Below are positions 12,572-23,514 of a stretch of DNA of 64,000 nucleotides, one piece after another. The DNA is taken from NCBI GenBank assembly GCA_022818135.1, contig JAFMSR010000014.1, forward strand, positions 43,090,924 to 43,154,923, written 5' to 3'. The notes under the pieces are model-generated. The model saw only the letters and a list, made by a program, of their open reading frames with translations, did no database searches and was not told where the DNA came from. Both the position numbers and the translations under genes were made by a program. Source of the stretch: Saxidomus purpurata (lineage: Eukaryota > Mollusca > Bivalvia > Venerida > Veneridae). Positions within the stretch are counted from its first letter, which is position 1. Each line of letters opens with the position of its first letter.

Positions 12572-12679
12572 TTACTTGCAGCAGTTATTTTTCCGTTGAC
12601 ACAGCTATGTGATAACATTAGTTACTTGCAGCAGTTATTGTTCCGTTGACACAGCTATGTGATAACATTAGTTACTTGT
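12572..12679. repeat. Tandem duplication, 50 bp period
   Basis: Two near-identical 50-bp units start TTACTTGCAGCAGTTATT at 12572 and 12622, and a third start (TTACTTGTAGG) follows at 12672. Only one base differs between the two full units, so the event is recent. Confidence 0.85.
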
Positions 12680-13160
12680 AGGTGGTCTAATTTGCAATAA
12701 ACGTACACTCATATAAAACTGTGGCGTCAAGGGTGATTCTCTCGCAAAATAGCTTCTGATTTTGTATGGCACCAGTTGGGCATATTTCAGTTGAGATAAA
12801 GGTTGATTATGTATATATATTAAGCAGTTAAGAAGGATTTCTTGTCGTTTCTACCAATCAATGGGAAAATTAGAATTATATTCAACGAACAAACTACATT
12901 CATGTCATTGATTGTATCGTTATCTGGGCACACATGTAACCATGACAACTGAAGTATTCATTGAGCTCGATACATCCGATAAGTTTAAAAAACAATTTGG
13001 TGACAATGTCGTGGCCGATAAGCATAAACAGCCTACTGAACACCCTATAAAAATAACGTTTAAGCAATCACATAGTTTTTTACATGTACATCGTTAGTTT
13101 CAAGATAATATTTTATCTTCCTTGATCTTTTGTACAAATTGAGTCAATTGTAAAATCGAT

Positions 13161-13330
13161 TTTGAAATCCATGTTTTGCGAATAAGAGCGAAACCACTGA
13201 AGTGCAATAAGTTTAGATGTGTCCTATAAATTGAAAGCAATTCCGTCTTGTTGATATTGTGGTTCAAACTGCTTCGAAGGGAGACATAGACTGTGCTGTC
13301 AATTGAAAGGTTTCACTCTTTCACGCTTAT
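13161..13330. repeat. Diverged local duplication of about 6110-6260
   Basis: ACCACTGAAGTGCAATAAGT, GCAATTCCGTCTTG and GGAGACATAGACTGTGCTGT parallel the order seen at 6120-6260. There is no coding signal. Confidence 0.45.
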
Positions 13331-14369
13331 TAAAGGCGGGTTGTGTCATTTACTACATTGCAGACCATAAGGGTAAAATAAAACAAATGGCAAAATTATT
13401 AAAAATACTCCAAACAAGTTCTCACTTGAATTCATCGATAAGCATAGAAAGAAATTGTCTAATAATAAGTTACGCATCTGTGCTGAAAATACTGAAAGTA
13501 CAGCAACATGAAATTTCATAACTAATTCCAAAATAAAATAATATAGCCGGCCAACACCCCCTTTCCCTAAAAAAAACAGTCGGGACTATGTGGAGACTGG
13601 TGTAATTAGTGAAACACATACTTAACCGTAGTACTATGTGAGGAGTTAGTGACACAATTTATCAGTCACTGGCTGTGAGGTTTCTAATGTTATATATTTC
13701 AGCTTGGGGAAATAACTCGCAACAAAATGTTTTGAATAACAAATATACTTTTTCGAATCAGCTCCACAAGCTAGCAAAATCGGGGCTTTTGCATCGGCCA
13801 ATGAAGTCTCTAGTAAATCTGCTGTCAAATAAATTACTCCATTTGTCATGATATGATATGCAGTGTTAAAACCGCTTTTACGTTTAAGTTCATTTGCCAA
13901 TAATATTCAGTTGCTCATCAACATAACCCTGTTCTGCACAAAGAGATATACATTATGTTTATTGAGTCCAAACTTCCAATAAGAGCAAAGGTTCATTTGT
14001 TATTTGCTTTATTTACTGCAGGTCGACCTTCACCGAATACCTTATGGCTAATTAATTGTATCTGATTGAAAATTTCTAAGCATTTACCTTTTTTCTGAAC
14101 TAGTTTTAATTACATATGACAATTTTCAAGAAGTTTACGTCATTTTGAAATATGCTCGTTTAAGAACAAAACTTCGGCAAATTTATTATGATAAGTGCTG
14201 CTTTAATAGACACTAATAACAGTCAACAACATTTTTCCATATAAGTAGTCCTATGTAACCGTAAAAGTGTTGCGTCTCAATAAAAGTTGCCTAAGTATGT
14301 CTGAAACTTTTCACTTTTTCACAAGAAAGAATTCTCAAATATACGAGATTGTTGTATAGAATGAAACCT

Positions 14370-14900
14370 TATTATTTCACCTTGGGTTAATGCACCATAA
14401 AGGATCAAAATACATATTAACATAGGACGTTATTCGCAAAATATCAGATCCTTAAACAAACACTGGAGACTGTATTTTTAAACATTAAGCATCTTGAAAT
14501 CTCTCTGCAAAGGCTTTATGTCATGTTCAAAACAGGGTCTGCTTTGTAATACTTAGTATTTTCAGTGTCTAAAAAGAAGCGTCTCTAGATTAATTACGAA
14601 GTTGAATTTCTATGCCGTTGTAAAACATAAATATGTCACATTTTAAATTCTTGATATCTCATTAATTCGAAAGCGAATCGAATAAACACCTAAATAAAAG
14701 TTTCCTTATATGTACAATATTACTAGGATGTCAACATTTGCGAATTTTCGTATAATTGGTCGGTGAAAATAAAAACTCATTTAAACTGTTACAAAACGTT
14801 CCACTTTGTTTGCACTGACTTTAAAGTAAGTTTGAAGTTGACAATAAAGTTTCAGATACTTGCACATCGATATTTGATAATCGAAGTTTAAACATTGTCA
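14370..14900. repeat. Diverged local duplication, copy 2 (partner 9040-9650)
   Basis: It matches the 9.0-9.65 kb region in order (AACATTAAGCATCTTGAAAT, GTTGTAAAACATAAATATGT, TTTCCTTATATGTACAAT, ACTTGCACATCGA). The reading frame of the partner is not kept here. Confidence 0.5.
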
Positions 14901-14949
14901 TAATGGACACTACTTTGCAAGACCAAATGCTATGTATTTTGATAATACA

Positions 14950-17916
14950 TGCATATCAAAGTGCTGAGCTCTGAGCAAAGGAATTGATAAGAATGCATCT
15001 TTTGATTTTAACTTTGAAGAGAAAAAAATAAAATAGGACTCAAAAGGATTTAGTAATTGATCAAAGTTTTCTGATTAATGACTATGAAAAATAATTATGG
15101 TAGTAACAAAAAATAAAGGTGATCAGAACATTTCTCTATATAAAAGACAATCTGAATACATCGAGCATATTTATTTTACGGTAGGAAAATATCATTCAAC
15201 ATGAAAGATGCGTTTATATTAAAAACTTAAATTTCCGGATTAAAAATTGCAAATTCTAAATATTTCAAAGGATCACACAGCACTAATTTGGCATGAAAGG
15301 ACTAACTTACAAGGGATACGGAAATTTCCTCCTATGATAATAGTGTTCTGAATTAAAATTAATTCTTATTTCATCTTCAGATGTAAACATTTGTAATAAT
15401 ACAATACATAACAAATCGTAAATGTGCTAAACATGATTTAGTTACTGAACGGCAGGTAGGCACAACTTCAAATCCAGTGAACTATAGGAGTTGAATATGA
15501 ATATTACTGTTTGATATATGTGGTCACTTGCAAATAAAACAATAGACATGTTTAACACGCAGTGTTTGAAAGCTAAGTTTTAAAGGAAACGTTACATATT
15601 GATGTAAATTACTGATTAAGTACATATTTATGTTTCCATTTATTTTTATTTTTTACAGGATGGTTATATTACGCTTGCTACATGAATAGTTTTACTGGCG
15701 AAAGTCAAACACGATTCTTCAATTTGTATTTAATGTCTAATGATCTGATTAGAATAGCGGACGATGGCAGTTTCGTGACGTTGTTAGTAAAAATGTCAAT
15801 TACTATAACGTTTTTCGGTTCTTTTCATTTCGATCGCTGGTAAAAAGAGTATGTAGCGGATAAAAGGACATGTTTGATGAGCTTGTTTCAAAATGGTTAC
15901 ATTCTTTGTGCCAAATAGACAAAGTATAGAGAGCAAAAAAACAAAACTGAAAAAGGTCAAAAATATACATTTCAAAGAGAAGCTATGTTAAGTGTCTGCT
16001 ATTTGTGTCTACAGTTTTTGAAAACTATTTTCCTAGTGTGCAGAACGGAAAGAAATAAAATAAGGTGTTACACACGTAGAGGTCTGTATAAATGTCATGA
16101 AAACATTTTTTGTGTCGTTTCTAAGCCCAATGACTTATTATGATAAAAGGTGTGTTCAAGCATAAACAAAAGCACTGCAATGACAGTTACGCCTTGCGAT
16201 TATGCTACAAATATAGCTTTTAATCATACTATTGACTTTGCCATTTTCAATAGCACTCTTGATTTTGCTAAAATAGGTTTATTGTTTCCGATCGGTGGAA
16301 TGCCATTTTGTTGGTAGGGATATTATTTATAGGAAGACAATGGATGAGATCATGGACAGCCAAGACAGATACATTCTATTTAAATCATGCACTACTTTTT
16401 TTTATTAAATAACTGAAATATCTGATTGAGTTCATAGTCCCTGAGAATATATGCAATGCTTTTTTCGGCATTGTTTTATTCAATTTCAAGCTATTTTGTC
16501 TATATTTTCACCATAATTATAAACTCTCTATCTCACTACACTGGAATGTTTATCTAATTATGGCAAAGTCATCTTATCTAGGTCATAAATTAAATAGAAC
16601 GTCGCAAAATTTACAGGATGGGACTGGCTCTATCCCAGCAATGAAATATAAACCTCCAGGAAATTGTACAATTGATCATTTTACACAGCAAATTTTGATT
16701 TATAAATCAAATTTATAAAGCAATGTTTACAGTGTATATGGATCTTAAGTGCCTCTGACCGTTTAGGCTGAAATGTATTGAATACTTTATTTATATGTTT
16801 TATTGGTTCAACGATTTCTCCGGTCCTCAATTCAGGTTACTATGTAACATAAGATTTATATCAGACTGATCAATTTGGAATAAAACGAGCAAGTTGCTGC
16901 AAAATAATAGAGTCTTTTATAATTTCATATTCCTTAAATGTGTTAACTTGCTTTATCCATTAGTGCGCAAAGAGAACAATGGTACCAAGGATGACAAAAT
17001 TATTTTTTTTACAACTACCTAGTTAAAAAAAAGTACAAAATAAATGTACAACCGCATATTTAAATCTAACTTTTATTTTAAATTTTGCTGAATGCTGAAA
17101 ACACACATCATAAAGAACTGCATATTTACGCTGGATTTCTGTGCTAAAATTAGAAGCACTAAGACATATGGTGAGTCTAAGTGAAGATATTCTTTCACAC
17201 CATATATTTCATACAAATCTCAATCTTTTTCGGTAGTTCTTATTGCTTTATTTGAAAGGATCAATTTTTTTAAACTGAATAACATTTAGTACAGAAAAAT
17301 GAATTGAGATTAAATAACCATTTAAAATGCTCGATGTCGTCATTTTTTTTCTACATTCAGCATGATAATTGTGAAGTCTTTCATCGAGACATTGGTAATT
17401 GACAGTCACTAATATTTTGATGAAAATAAATTAGAAGCCAAACAAAGATTAATTTAGTCACTATTTAGAGACCTCGTGTGAATGGACAATATGCTTTGTT
17501 CTGATACATGTAATTATCAAAGGTGCCTTACATAGTCTAGCAAAATGCACCGAATAGCAAAAGGGTTGACATCATTCAAGAGTAATGACATAGACATCCA
17601 GAAAGATGGCTGCACTTTTTAATGGAATGAATAACATTCAAGAGCCCAGAAGTGTCCTCAGTCATGATTACCATTATGATTAAGAGAAATCTTTAAGGTT
17701 TCAATGGGAATACTCCTGTTACGTTTTAGTTGCTATAGTAACCATTTTGCATTATATAAGATGTTGCGGAAATAAGTAAACGAATAGCCTTTGGCAGTAC
17801 AATACAATTATAATGTAAAAAATGATACTGCTTAATTGTCTTAATGGTGGTTAAACAGTTTACAGCTTATATGCATTGATTGTATAAAATCGACGCTTTA
17901 GTCGATGTTAGATTAA
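14950..17916. other. Long intergenic stretch with one weak exon candidate
   Basis: AT-rich sequence without recognisable repeats or genes except the candidate at 15659-15842. I see no tRNA, no long open frame and no terminal repeats. Confidence 0.45.
15659..15842 (+). CDS. Weak candidate terminal exon, unrecognised
   Basis: A pyrimidine-rich tract ending in TTTTACAG precedes an open frame of 61 codons closed by TAA. It reads GWLYYACYMNSFTGESQTRF at the start and contains IADDGSFVTLLVKMSITITF. I do not recognise a family. A random frame of this length is quite possible in this base composition, and no matching upstream exon was found. Its coding status rests only on the splice-acceptor context and openness. 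Confidence 0.18.
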
Positions 17917-18271
17917 AGCTGCTCGCTCTCAGTTACCTTTGAAAAATTAAAAAAAAGAAAATTGACATTCTTATTCATAAATATAAAATCAAAGCCTAGA
18001 ATAAAAAAACAAGCAAAAATCTAGGTAGGAATTTGCAGAAATCGATTGAAAGGTCGGTTACACGGCACCGCTACACTATAATTTTATATTGAAATTTCAA
18101 AAGCGTTTGCAACGCTTTTGAATTTGGTAGCGTATTTTTCGAAATTTAGAGATGTACGTGACATGACTTTATACTGGAGCCTTTTTTCATCATCATATGT
18201 TCTAAAATACGTTATTTACATACAGTTTGAAGAATTGTTATTTTGTGACCAAAATCTGAGAGCGAGCTGCT
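17917..18271 (+). mobile_element. TTAA-flanked MITE, second family, copy 1
   Basis: The terminal inverted repeats are AGCTGCTCGCTCTCAG and CTGAGAGCGAGCTGCT (15 of 16 pair), with TTAA on both sides (17913-17916, 18272-18275). Near the centre is a perfect 10-bp stem with a 3-base loop (CAAAAGCGTTTGCAACGCTTTTG, in part). The 355 bp element is non-coding. TTAA targets suggest a piggyBac-like source, which is inference. Confidence 0.85.
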
Positions 18272-18275
18272 TTAA

Positions 18276-19215
18276 GGGGGTTCACTGCTGAAATTCAAAA
18301 TACAAGAAATTTTATTGACCCGGTTTTTTATGGAGACTAACATATTGCAAGTTAATTTCTGGAAAAATAATGAAGGGTCAATATCTTATTTTTTTCGCAA
18401 TATTAATCTTTAGTGATACACTATCTGATAAATGCTTAATGCAGAATTAGCTAGAATTTTCGTACTGTAAACAAGTATGTAAGTATGTATGTGGTGTATG
18501 TTTCAGAATGGGTATCGATTTTTAATCTCTTCTAATGTAGTATGTAACACTTTAGGATGAAAAATTAGAGATAGTGGTATTTTTTTCATCATCTGAATAA
18601 ATATTACGCTCCTTATTATTACCCCACCCACTTTGCTAAAATTCATTTTTTCAATTTTTGATCAATAAATATTTCATGATAAAGGAATAATAAGGTTTTT
18701 CAGATATTTTGCCTACAGTTTGATTAAAACCTTTGTTTTAGAATGCAAAAATAAAAAATGGAGGTCAATGTGCATATAAGAAAGATATTCAATAAAAACT
18801 GACAAAAATGTGTTTTTAGATTTCGACGAGCTTTGAGATATGACGGCAAAGGTCTGTAACAAAGAACTGTGAAAGGAACTAGTTATTAATGAATTTTTAT
18901 ATCCTAACAATTCTTCTTGTAATACAGTTTAAATTAAGTAAATATCTTAAACACTTTTTGAGAAACGACTATTTTTGTACCCCTACCCCCATTTTGGCAT
19001 ATGACAAAATTTGTCAATTTAGTCACAAAATGTGAGGTCAAAATATTTTTTCTTAAAAATGTTCAATTTCTTTACACTAAAATATTCCTATTGTGCCTAA
19101 GTTTACTACTACATAATTGTGCTTTCCAGTTAACTCATCATTTTTGAAATATAACAAATGTAAATTTCCGGAAGTGCAAAAATCCAAAACCTCACTAGTG
19201 ACCCCCCACCCCCCC
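18276..19215. mobile_element. TTAA-flanked element with G/C-run ends
   Basis: It starts GGGGGTTCACTGC directly after the TTAA that closes the preceding MITE, and ends AGTGACCCCCCACCCCCCC before another TTAA (19216-19219). The ends are imperfect inverted repeats (GGGGGTTCACT type). The 940 bp interior is non-coding. No second copy in the window confirms the boundaries. Confidence 0.5.
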
Positions 19216-19272
19216 TTAAGGAACATCACATACATAAAAGTCCTCCATATTGAATGGGAAGTATCACTTTCA

Positions 19273-19653
19273 AGCTGCTCGCTTACTTGCCGTTGAAAAA
19301 ATTAAAATGTTCAACAATGATAATTATACTAATACGTAAAACGTAAATTTTTTAACTAATGGCTAGAATCAACAATATAAGTAAAATCTAGGTAGGAGTT
19401 TGCAAAAATCCATTGAAAATATTGATGAACCCGGTTTTACGGCACCGCTACACTATATGTTTATATTGGAATTTCAAAAGCGTTTGCAACGCTTTATCAT
19501 TTGGAACCGTATTTTTTCAAATTTATAGGATATACTGTTCAAAATTTGATACTAGAAGCTTTTTATTTGACTATAATATGTTCTAGAATATGTTATTGTC
19601 ATACAGTTTGATGAACTATTTTTTTATTAAACAAAATCTGAGAGAAGGCAGCT
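19273..19653 (+). mobile_element. TTAA-flanked MITE, second family, copy 2
   Basis: It parallels 17917-18271 through the interior (AATCTAGGTAGGAGTTTGCA, GGCACCGCTACACTAT, CAAAAGCGTTTGCAACGCTT). The right end CTGAGAGAAGGCAGCT is followed by TTAA (19654-19657). The left end AAGCTGCTCGC follows TTC rather than TTAA, so that side has mutated. Confidence 0.8.
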
Positions 19654-19768
19654 TTAACATAACATTTTGACTTACACATTTTATTTGAAATGTTTATCAA
19701 TGTTTTCAATAGCTTTTCTGATGTCAGAGCACCAAGAACATACCTTCACCTCTAAGAGCACGACTTAA

Positions 19769-19940
19769 AGCTGCTTGCTCTCAGGTTTTGATAAAAAAAA
19801 TAACTTCTTCAAACTGTATGTAAATAATATATTTTGGAATATATGGTCATATAAAAAGGCTTTAGTATAAATTCCTGTCACGTATATCTCTATATTTAAA
19901 AAAATACGCTTCCAAATTCAAAAGCGTTACAAACGTTACT
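19769..19940 (-). mobile_element. TTAA MITE, second family, truncated inverted copy 3
   Basis: It starts at TTAA (19765-19768) with AGCTGCTTGCTCTCAG and runs in reverse through the right half of the family (CTTCAAACTGTATGTAAATA, AATTCAAAAGCGTTACAAACG). It stops at the central hairpin. This is the third member of the family within 2 kb. Confidence 0.75.
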
Positions 19941-19944
19941 TAAT

Positions 19945-20929
19945 AAACTCTAACTTACTTAGTGTTTAACCTCATTTGACCTTTTTTGCCACCAACATGT
20001 ATTGTGGCACGGACCTATGTGTATATAGGTCCGTGATTGTGGGCGGAGCTAAAGTGCTTTCTATTTAGAGCGAACTTTTAATGAATTAAGTGATTTCAGT
20101 AGGTAGTTTTAATAAAAAATTAAGACGTTTATTTGAAAATCTGAGCGATTTGATTGGTGGGCAAATGAGGTTAAACACTAAATCTCTTTACATACTTTCT
20201 TATTGTGTTACGGAACAGTTGATCAAAATGATCATGTTAAACATGATTGTAGCTATTAAATAAAATTTGAATTTCAATTCTTCTGCACAGTGAGATTTAA
20301 GAGGAAAGTCATCGATACAGGTGGCACACTAGAACGTGTCAAATTACTTGCTACTTAATTTTGCGGAATCTGCAGAAAAGGAAACGAGTTCAAACTTTAT
20401 GTTGAAAGCAATCAATCTGAAGACCGAGAATGTAATCAAACACATGTGGTATTTCCATTTTGAAGCCTTAATTTAAATGGGATTTTTAGGGATGGAAACA
20501 GTCACTGTGAACGTCAATTTCTCCAAAGTCTTCCGAAGTCCATTTATAGAAAATTCATCCTAAAATGCTAGATTCTGAAGAGCATGGCCCATTGTTAACA
20601 TTAAATTCACCGGAACTAGTTTCTATAAAAAGATTGTTGTAGTAATTATGCTAGGATTCAATCTCAGACCAAACAACCTAACGGGGGACTTAGGATTTCT
20701 CTAAGATTCAATTGATATAAAGTCGAGAAGTACGGTATTACCATATTTTATTTTCACAATATTACATAATCAAGTATTCCCAAATTAAATCAAATCACTT
20801 ACTTTGTTTCAGGATAAGTGGAGCGCATGGTCATGTCCGTTGTGACTTCAACAGATAACTGCTATTGAAGCTAAAGATTCTCACGCAAGGAAGCGACCGA
20901 GGGTATATATAAACCAAAACTTTGTTGCG
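19945..20929. other. Intergenic, nothing recognised
   Basis: No coding or repeat signal is supported. The pair CATTTGACC and TCCGTG...CACGGACC around 19974-20034 forms a small GGACCTATGTGTATATAGGTCC palindrome. Confidence 0.4.
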
Positions 20930-21068
20930 CTTAAGTATGATAGCCACACACCCCTTTGGTGTACTAAAACCCCAACCAGGTACCCCATTGGTACCATAAT
21001 AATACCAGGTACCCCCTTAGTACCAAATAAAACCAGGTGCCCCTTTGACACCATACTACAACCAGGTA
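20930..21068. repeat. Minisatellite, about 30 bp period, GGTACC-rich
   Basis: Three to four diverged units of the form AACCAGGTACCCC...GGTACCATA (20968, 21003, 21033, 21060). Many units hold palindromic GGTACC. The minus-strand open frame here is only this repeat read through. Confidence 0.6.
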
Positions 21069-21435
21069 ACAGCGCAACTTCGCCTACTTCCTGTTTCAAT
21101 ATAAAGTAGTCTTACATAAACGGGTGAGACAATGTAAGAACGCCTAGCCCTTATCGCTCTCTGGCAAGTTCTTACATGCTCCAAAAACACTCCCAAAAAA
21201 CTGTAATTTTTAGCCGCATGAGTCTCCTCCACAGCCATAGTGCCAGCCCAGTATGGGATAGAGTCCCCAAAGACCCATATATCTGTAAATATTTAATAAG
21301 TTTAATTAGACTCTAATGTAAGACCTATTGGCAGAAGAGCGCCATCTACCCATCTTCATTATGGCGGATCCAGGTATCCGCATGCTAGCTAGATGCGTAG
21401 CCCTACCTATACGAAAGCTGTGAGTTTGGAAATAG

Positions 21436-22034
21436 CCTCTTTATTGATAAATTGTGGTAAAATTAGGCATTTTTCGCCATATGTTCTTCTTTAAAATTGT
21501 ATTTATTTATCATTTTACGTTCATTGAACACATAATCTATAATAAATTATTTCAATATTCCTCAGGGAATAATAATTATAACTGTTTTTTCTATTTAAAA
21601 CAACTCTTTAATTCGAATTGATCTACAATTTAAGTTAGATAATAGGACAATTTATGGCTAAAATTAAGTGTATTCTTCATGTGATTGGACTCTTACCTGA
21701 AAGTACGGGAAACGTCATTTGGACGCTGAGTGTATATGACGTCATTAGGACGTGACATCAATTCCTGACGTTTTGTTGTTTTTTCATATCTAAGCTTGTC
21801 ATGAATATGATCAACATGTGAATTTAAAAAGTGCAAACAAATTTCTTGAAAAAGGCAATATTGCCGAAAATTTTAATTAGAGTTGTTTTAAATAGAAAAA
21901 CACATAATCTATGTTTGAGAATATAATCTGCTATAATTATTATGTAGAGAGTGTCCCTTTAAAGAATATAATCTGCTAGATGTAGAGAGTACCCCTTTAA
22001 AGAAAAAATCTGCTAGATGTAGGGAGTGCCTCTT
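21436..22034 (+). mobile_element. TTAA MITE first family, copy C, truncated, interrupted, end triplicated
   Basis: Only the right half of the family is present, from GCCTCTTTATTGATAAATTG on. At 21541-21899 a foreign segment is inserted, bordered by the 14-bp direct repeat AACACATAATCTAT. The right terminus is repeated three times (21919-21963, 21964-22001, 22002-22034), each copy ending in an AGTGYCYCTTTA-like terminus. Confidence 0.75.
21541..21899. mobile_element. Insert in MITE C with 14-bp target duplication
   Basis: The 14-base AACACATAATCTAT occurs immediately before and after this 359-bp segment, while the uninterrupted MITE has it once. Inside, TTTTTCTATTTAAAACAACTC near 21583 is the exact inverse of GAGTTGTTTTAAATAGAAAAA at the right edge. 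The left inverted repeat therefore lies about 40 bp in from the edge. A module TTTCTTGAAAAAGGCAATAT recurs at 35.9-36.15 kb. The long duplication would suit target-primed insertion, but there is no poly(A). Confidence 0.6.
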
Positions 22035-22397
22035 TAATAAGTAAGGAATCAGTTCGTACAAAAAGCTAAACAGAAAGACTTTTGTTCAACGTTTTTCACT
22101 TTTTCCATGCTCAATTCAAAGATATAGATGAAAAAACAACATACCTTCGTAAAACAATCGGGCTTTCTGTTAAAGAAAAACAATGTAATCTAACAGGTTT
22201 CACATGACGTAGAGGTCTAGTGCTCTGTTCAATATTTTAGATACAAAAGCATACGAAAACTACTGGAAACTATTCGCAGGATCAATAATCGAGCCGGAAA
22301 TACAAAAAAACATTTGCTTGCTATGGCAAAATGGTTTATCGGTCAGGACGCAGTCTGTGCCATGACAAAAGTTCCTGAAGTTGGAAATAAAACTTAA

Positions 22398-22757
22398 AGA
22401 GGCACTCCCTACATCTATCAGATTATATTCTCGAAACATAGATTATGTGTTGAATGAACGTAAAATGATAAATTAATACAATTTCAAAGAAGGACCTATG
22501 GCGGAAAATGCCTCATTTTACCACAATTAATCAATATAGAGGCTTTCTGTAATAAATCGCATCCACCCATTAATTGTACAACAACAACTCTACATAGATT
22601 ATTGAATAGTTTACGGTACTGCAGTATATTTTAAACCGCTGATTTTATCGATAATGACTAGGAATGCATAGCTGAAACTTTTAGGTTAAGTTATAATACT
22701 TCCAAATTCTATTATTTATGTTTTGGAGGTTATTTAGTTTGACATCAGTTATGACAG
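22398..22757 (-). mobile_element. TTAA-flanked MITE first family, copy D
   Basis: Preceded by TTAA (22394-22397), it starts AGAGGCACTCCCTACATC and follows the family in reverse to GTTTGACATCAGTTAT. The far terminus is replaced or decayed (ACAGGGTATTTTACA). This copy supplies the empty site for the GT-rich insertion in copy B. Confidence 0.8.
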
Positions 22758-23243
22758 GGTATTTTACATTTTATGGTCTATGTCAATCTCCTGCATAGAA
22801 TTGCTTGTAGTTTTGCCAATCCCAATAAAGAACGCCTCAGTTTAAGACTATGTGTATCATATAAATAGGAAATTTTGATTTATAAATGCTGAAAAAGATG
22901 TTTTCTTAATGAGACAATAACGAGTTTTTGTCTGCATTCTTTGAAATGCAATATGGGGATTGGAAAATACTTTAACTTTGTGCATGCTGAATAAGGGCAT
23001 TTCAGTTGTTCCGTCAATATGCAAGAAACAAGACATAACTGTATATTAAATTGTATTGAATTGTACACCAACGAGCTGGCGGCCTGTATAATTATCTGGA
23101 TTTAGGATCTTAGTAGAAACAGTCCGTCAACGAAGATAGACTTACCATCACCTTCCTCAACAAATGGAGCTTTTAATTGCACATACTATTCCTAAATGTG
23201 TCAATCACATTGGTCAGTGTGTTTGGCTACAATAAATCGTGTT

Positions 23244-23391
23244 GTTTACAGTGCTCAAGCACCAAACGTTTGTATTGTTAACAGTACTCCAGCACCAATA
23301 ATTTGTGTTGTTTACAGTGCTCCAACACCAAAAGTCTGTGTTGTTTACACTGCTCCAGCACCAATAATTTGTGTTGTTTACACTGCTCCAT
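23244..23391 (+). repeat. 33-bp tandem repeat, in-frame coding-like
   Basis: Four full units and part of a fifth have the form GTTTACAGTGCTCCAGCACC plus 13 bases. The 33-bp period preserves a frame, giving an 11-residue repeat VVYSAPAPIIC with variants. The frame is open from 23196 to 23435 but has no further protein character. I treat it as a minisatellite. Confidence 0.7.
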
Positions 23392-23414
23392 TATTTGGTA
23401 AAATCAACGTTTTA

Positions 23415-23503
23415 AGACATATTGTAGTACCGTAAAATATTCAATAATCTAGGTAAAGTTGTTGTTGTACAATGAATGGGTGAATAGCGATTTATTACAG
23501 ATT
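23415..23503 (+). mobile_element. TTAA MITE first family, fragment F
   Basis: A central fragment (GTAGTACCGTAAAATATTCA, GTTGTTGTACAATGAATGGG, GCGATTTATTACAG) lies just upstream of the hairpin-ended element at 23515. Confidence 0.7.
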
Positions 23504-23514
23504 GTCTCTATTTA

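Noticed and set aside
13646..13900. 84-codon minus frame (KSGFNTAYHIMTNGVIYLTA...)
   Set aside because: It starts at TTG right after a stop, has no splice acceptor or family motif, and is within chance length. Kept only as a note.
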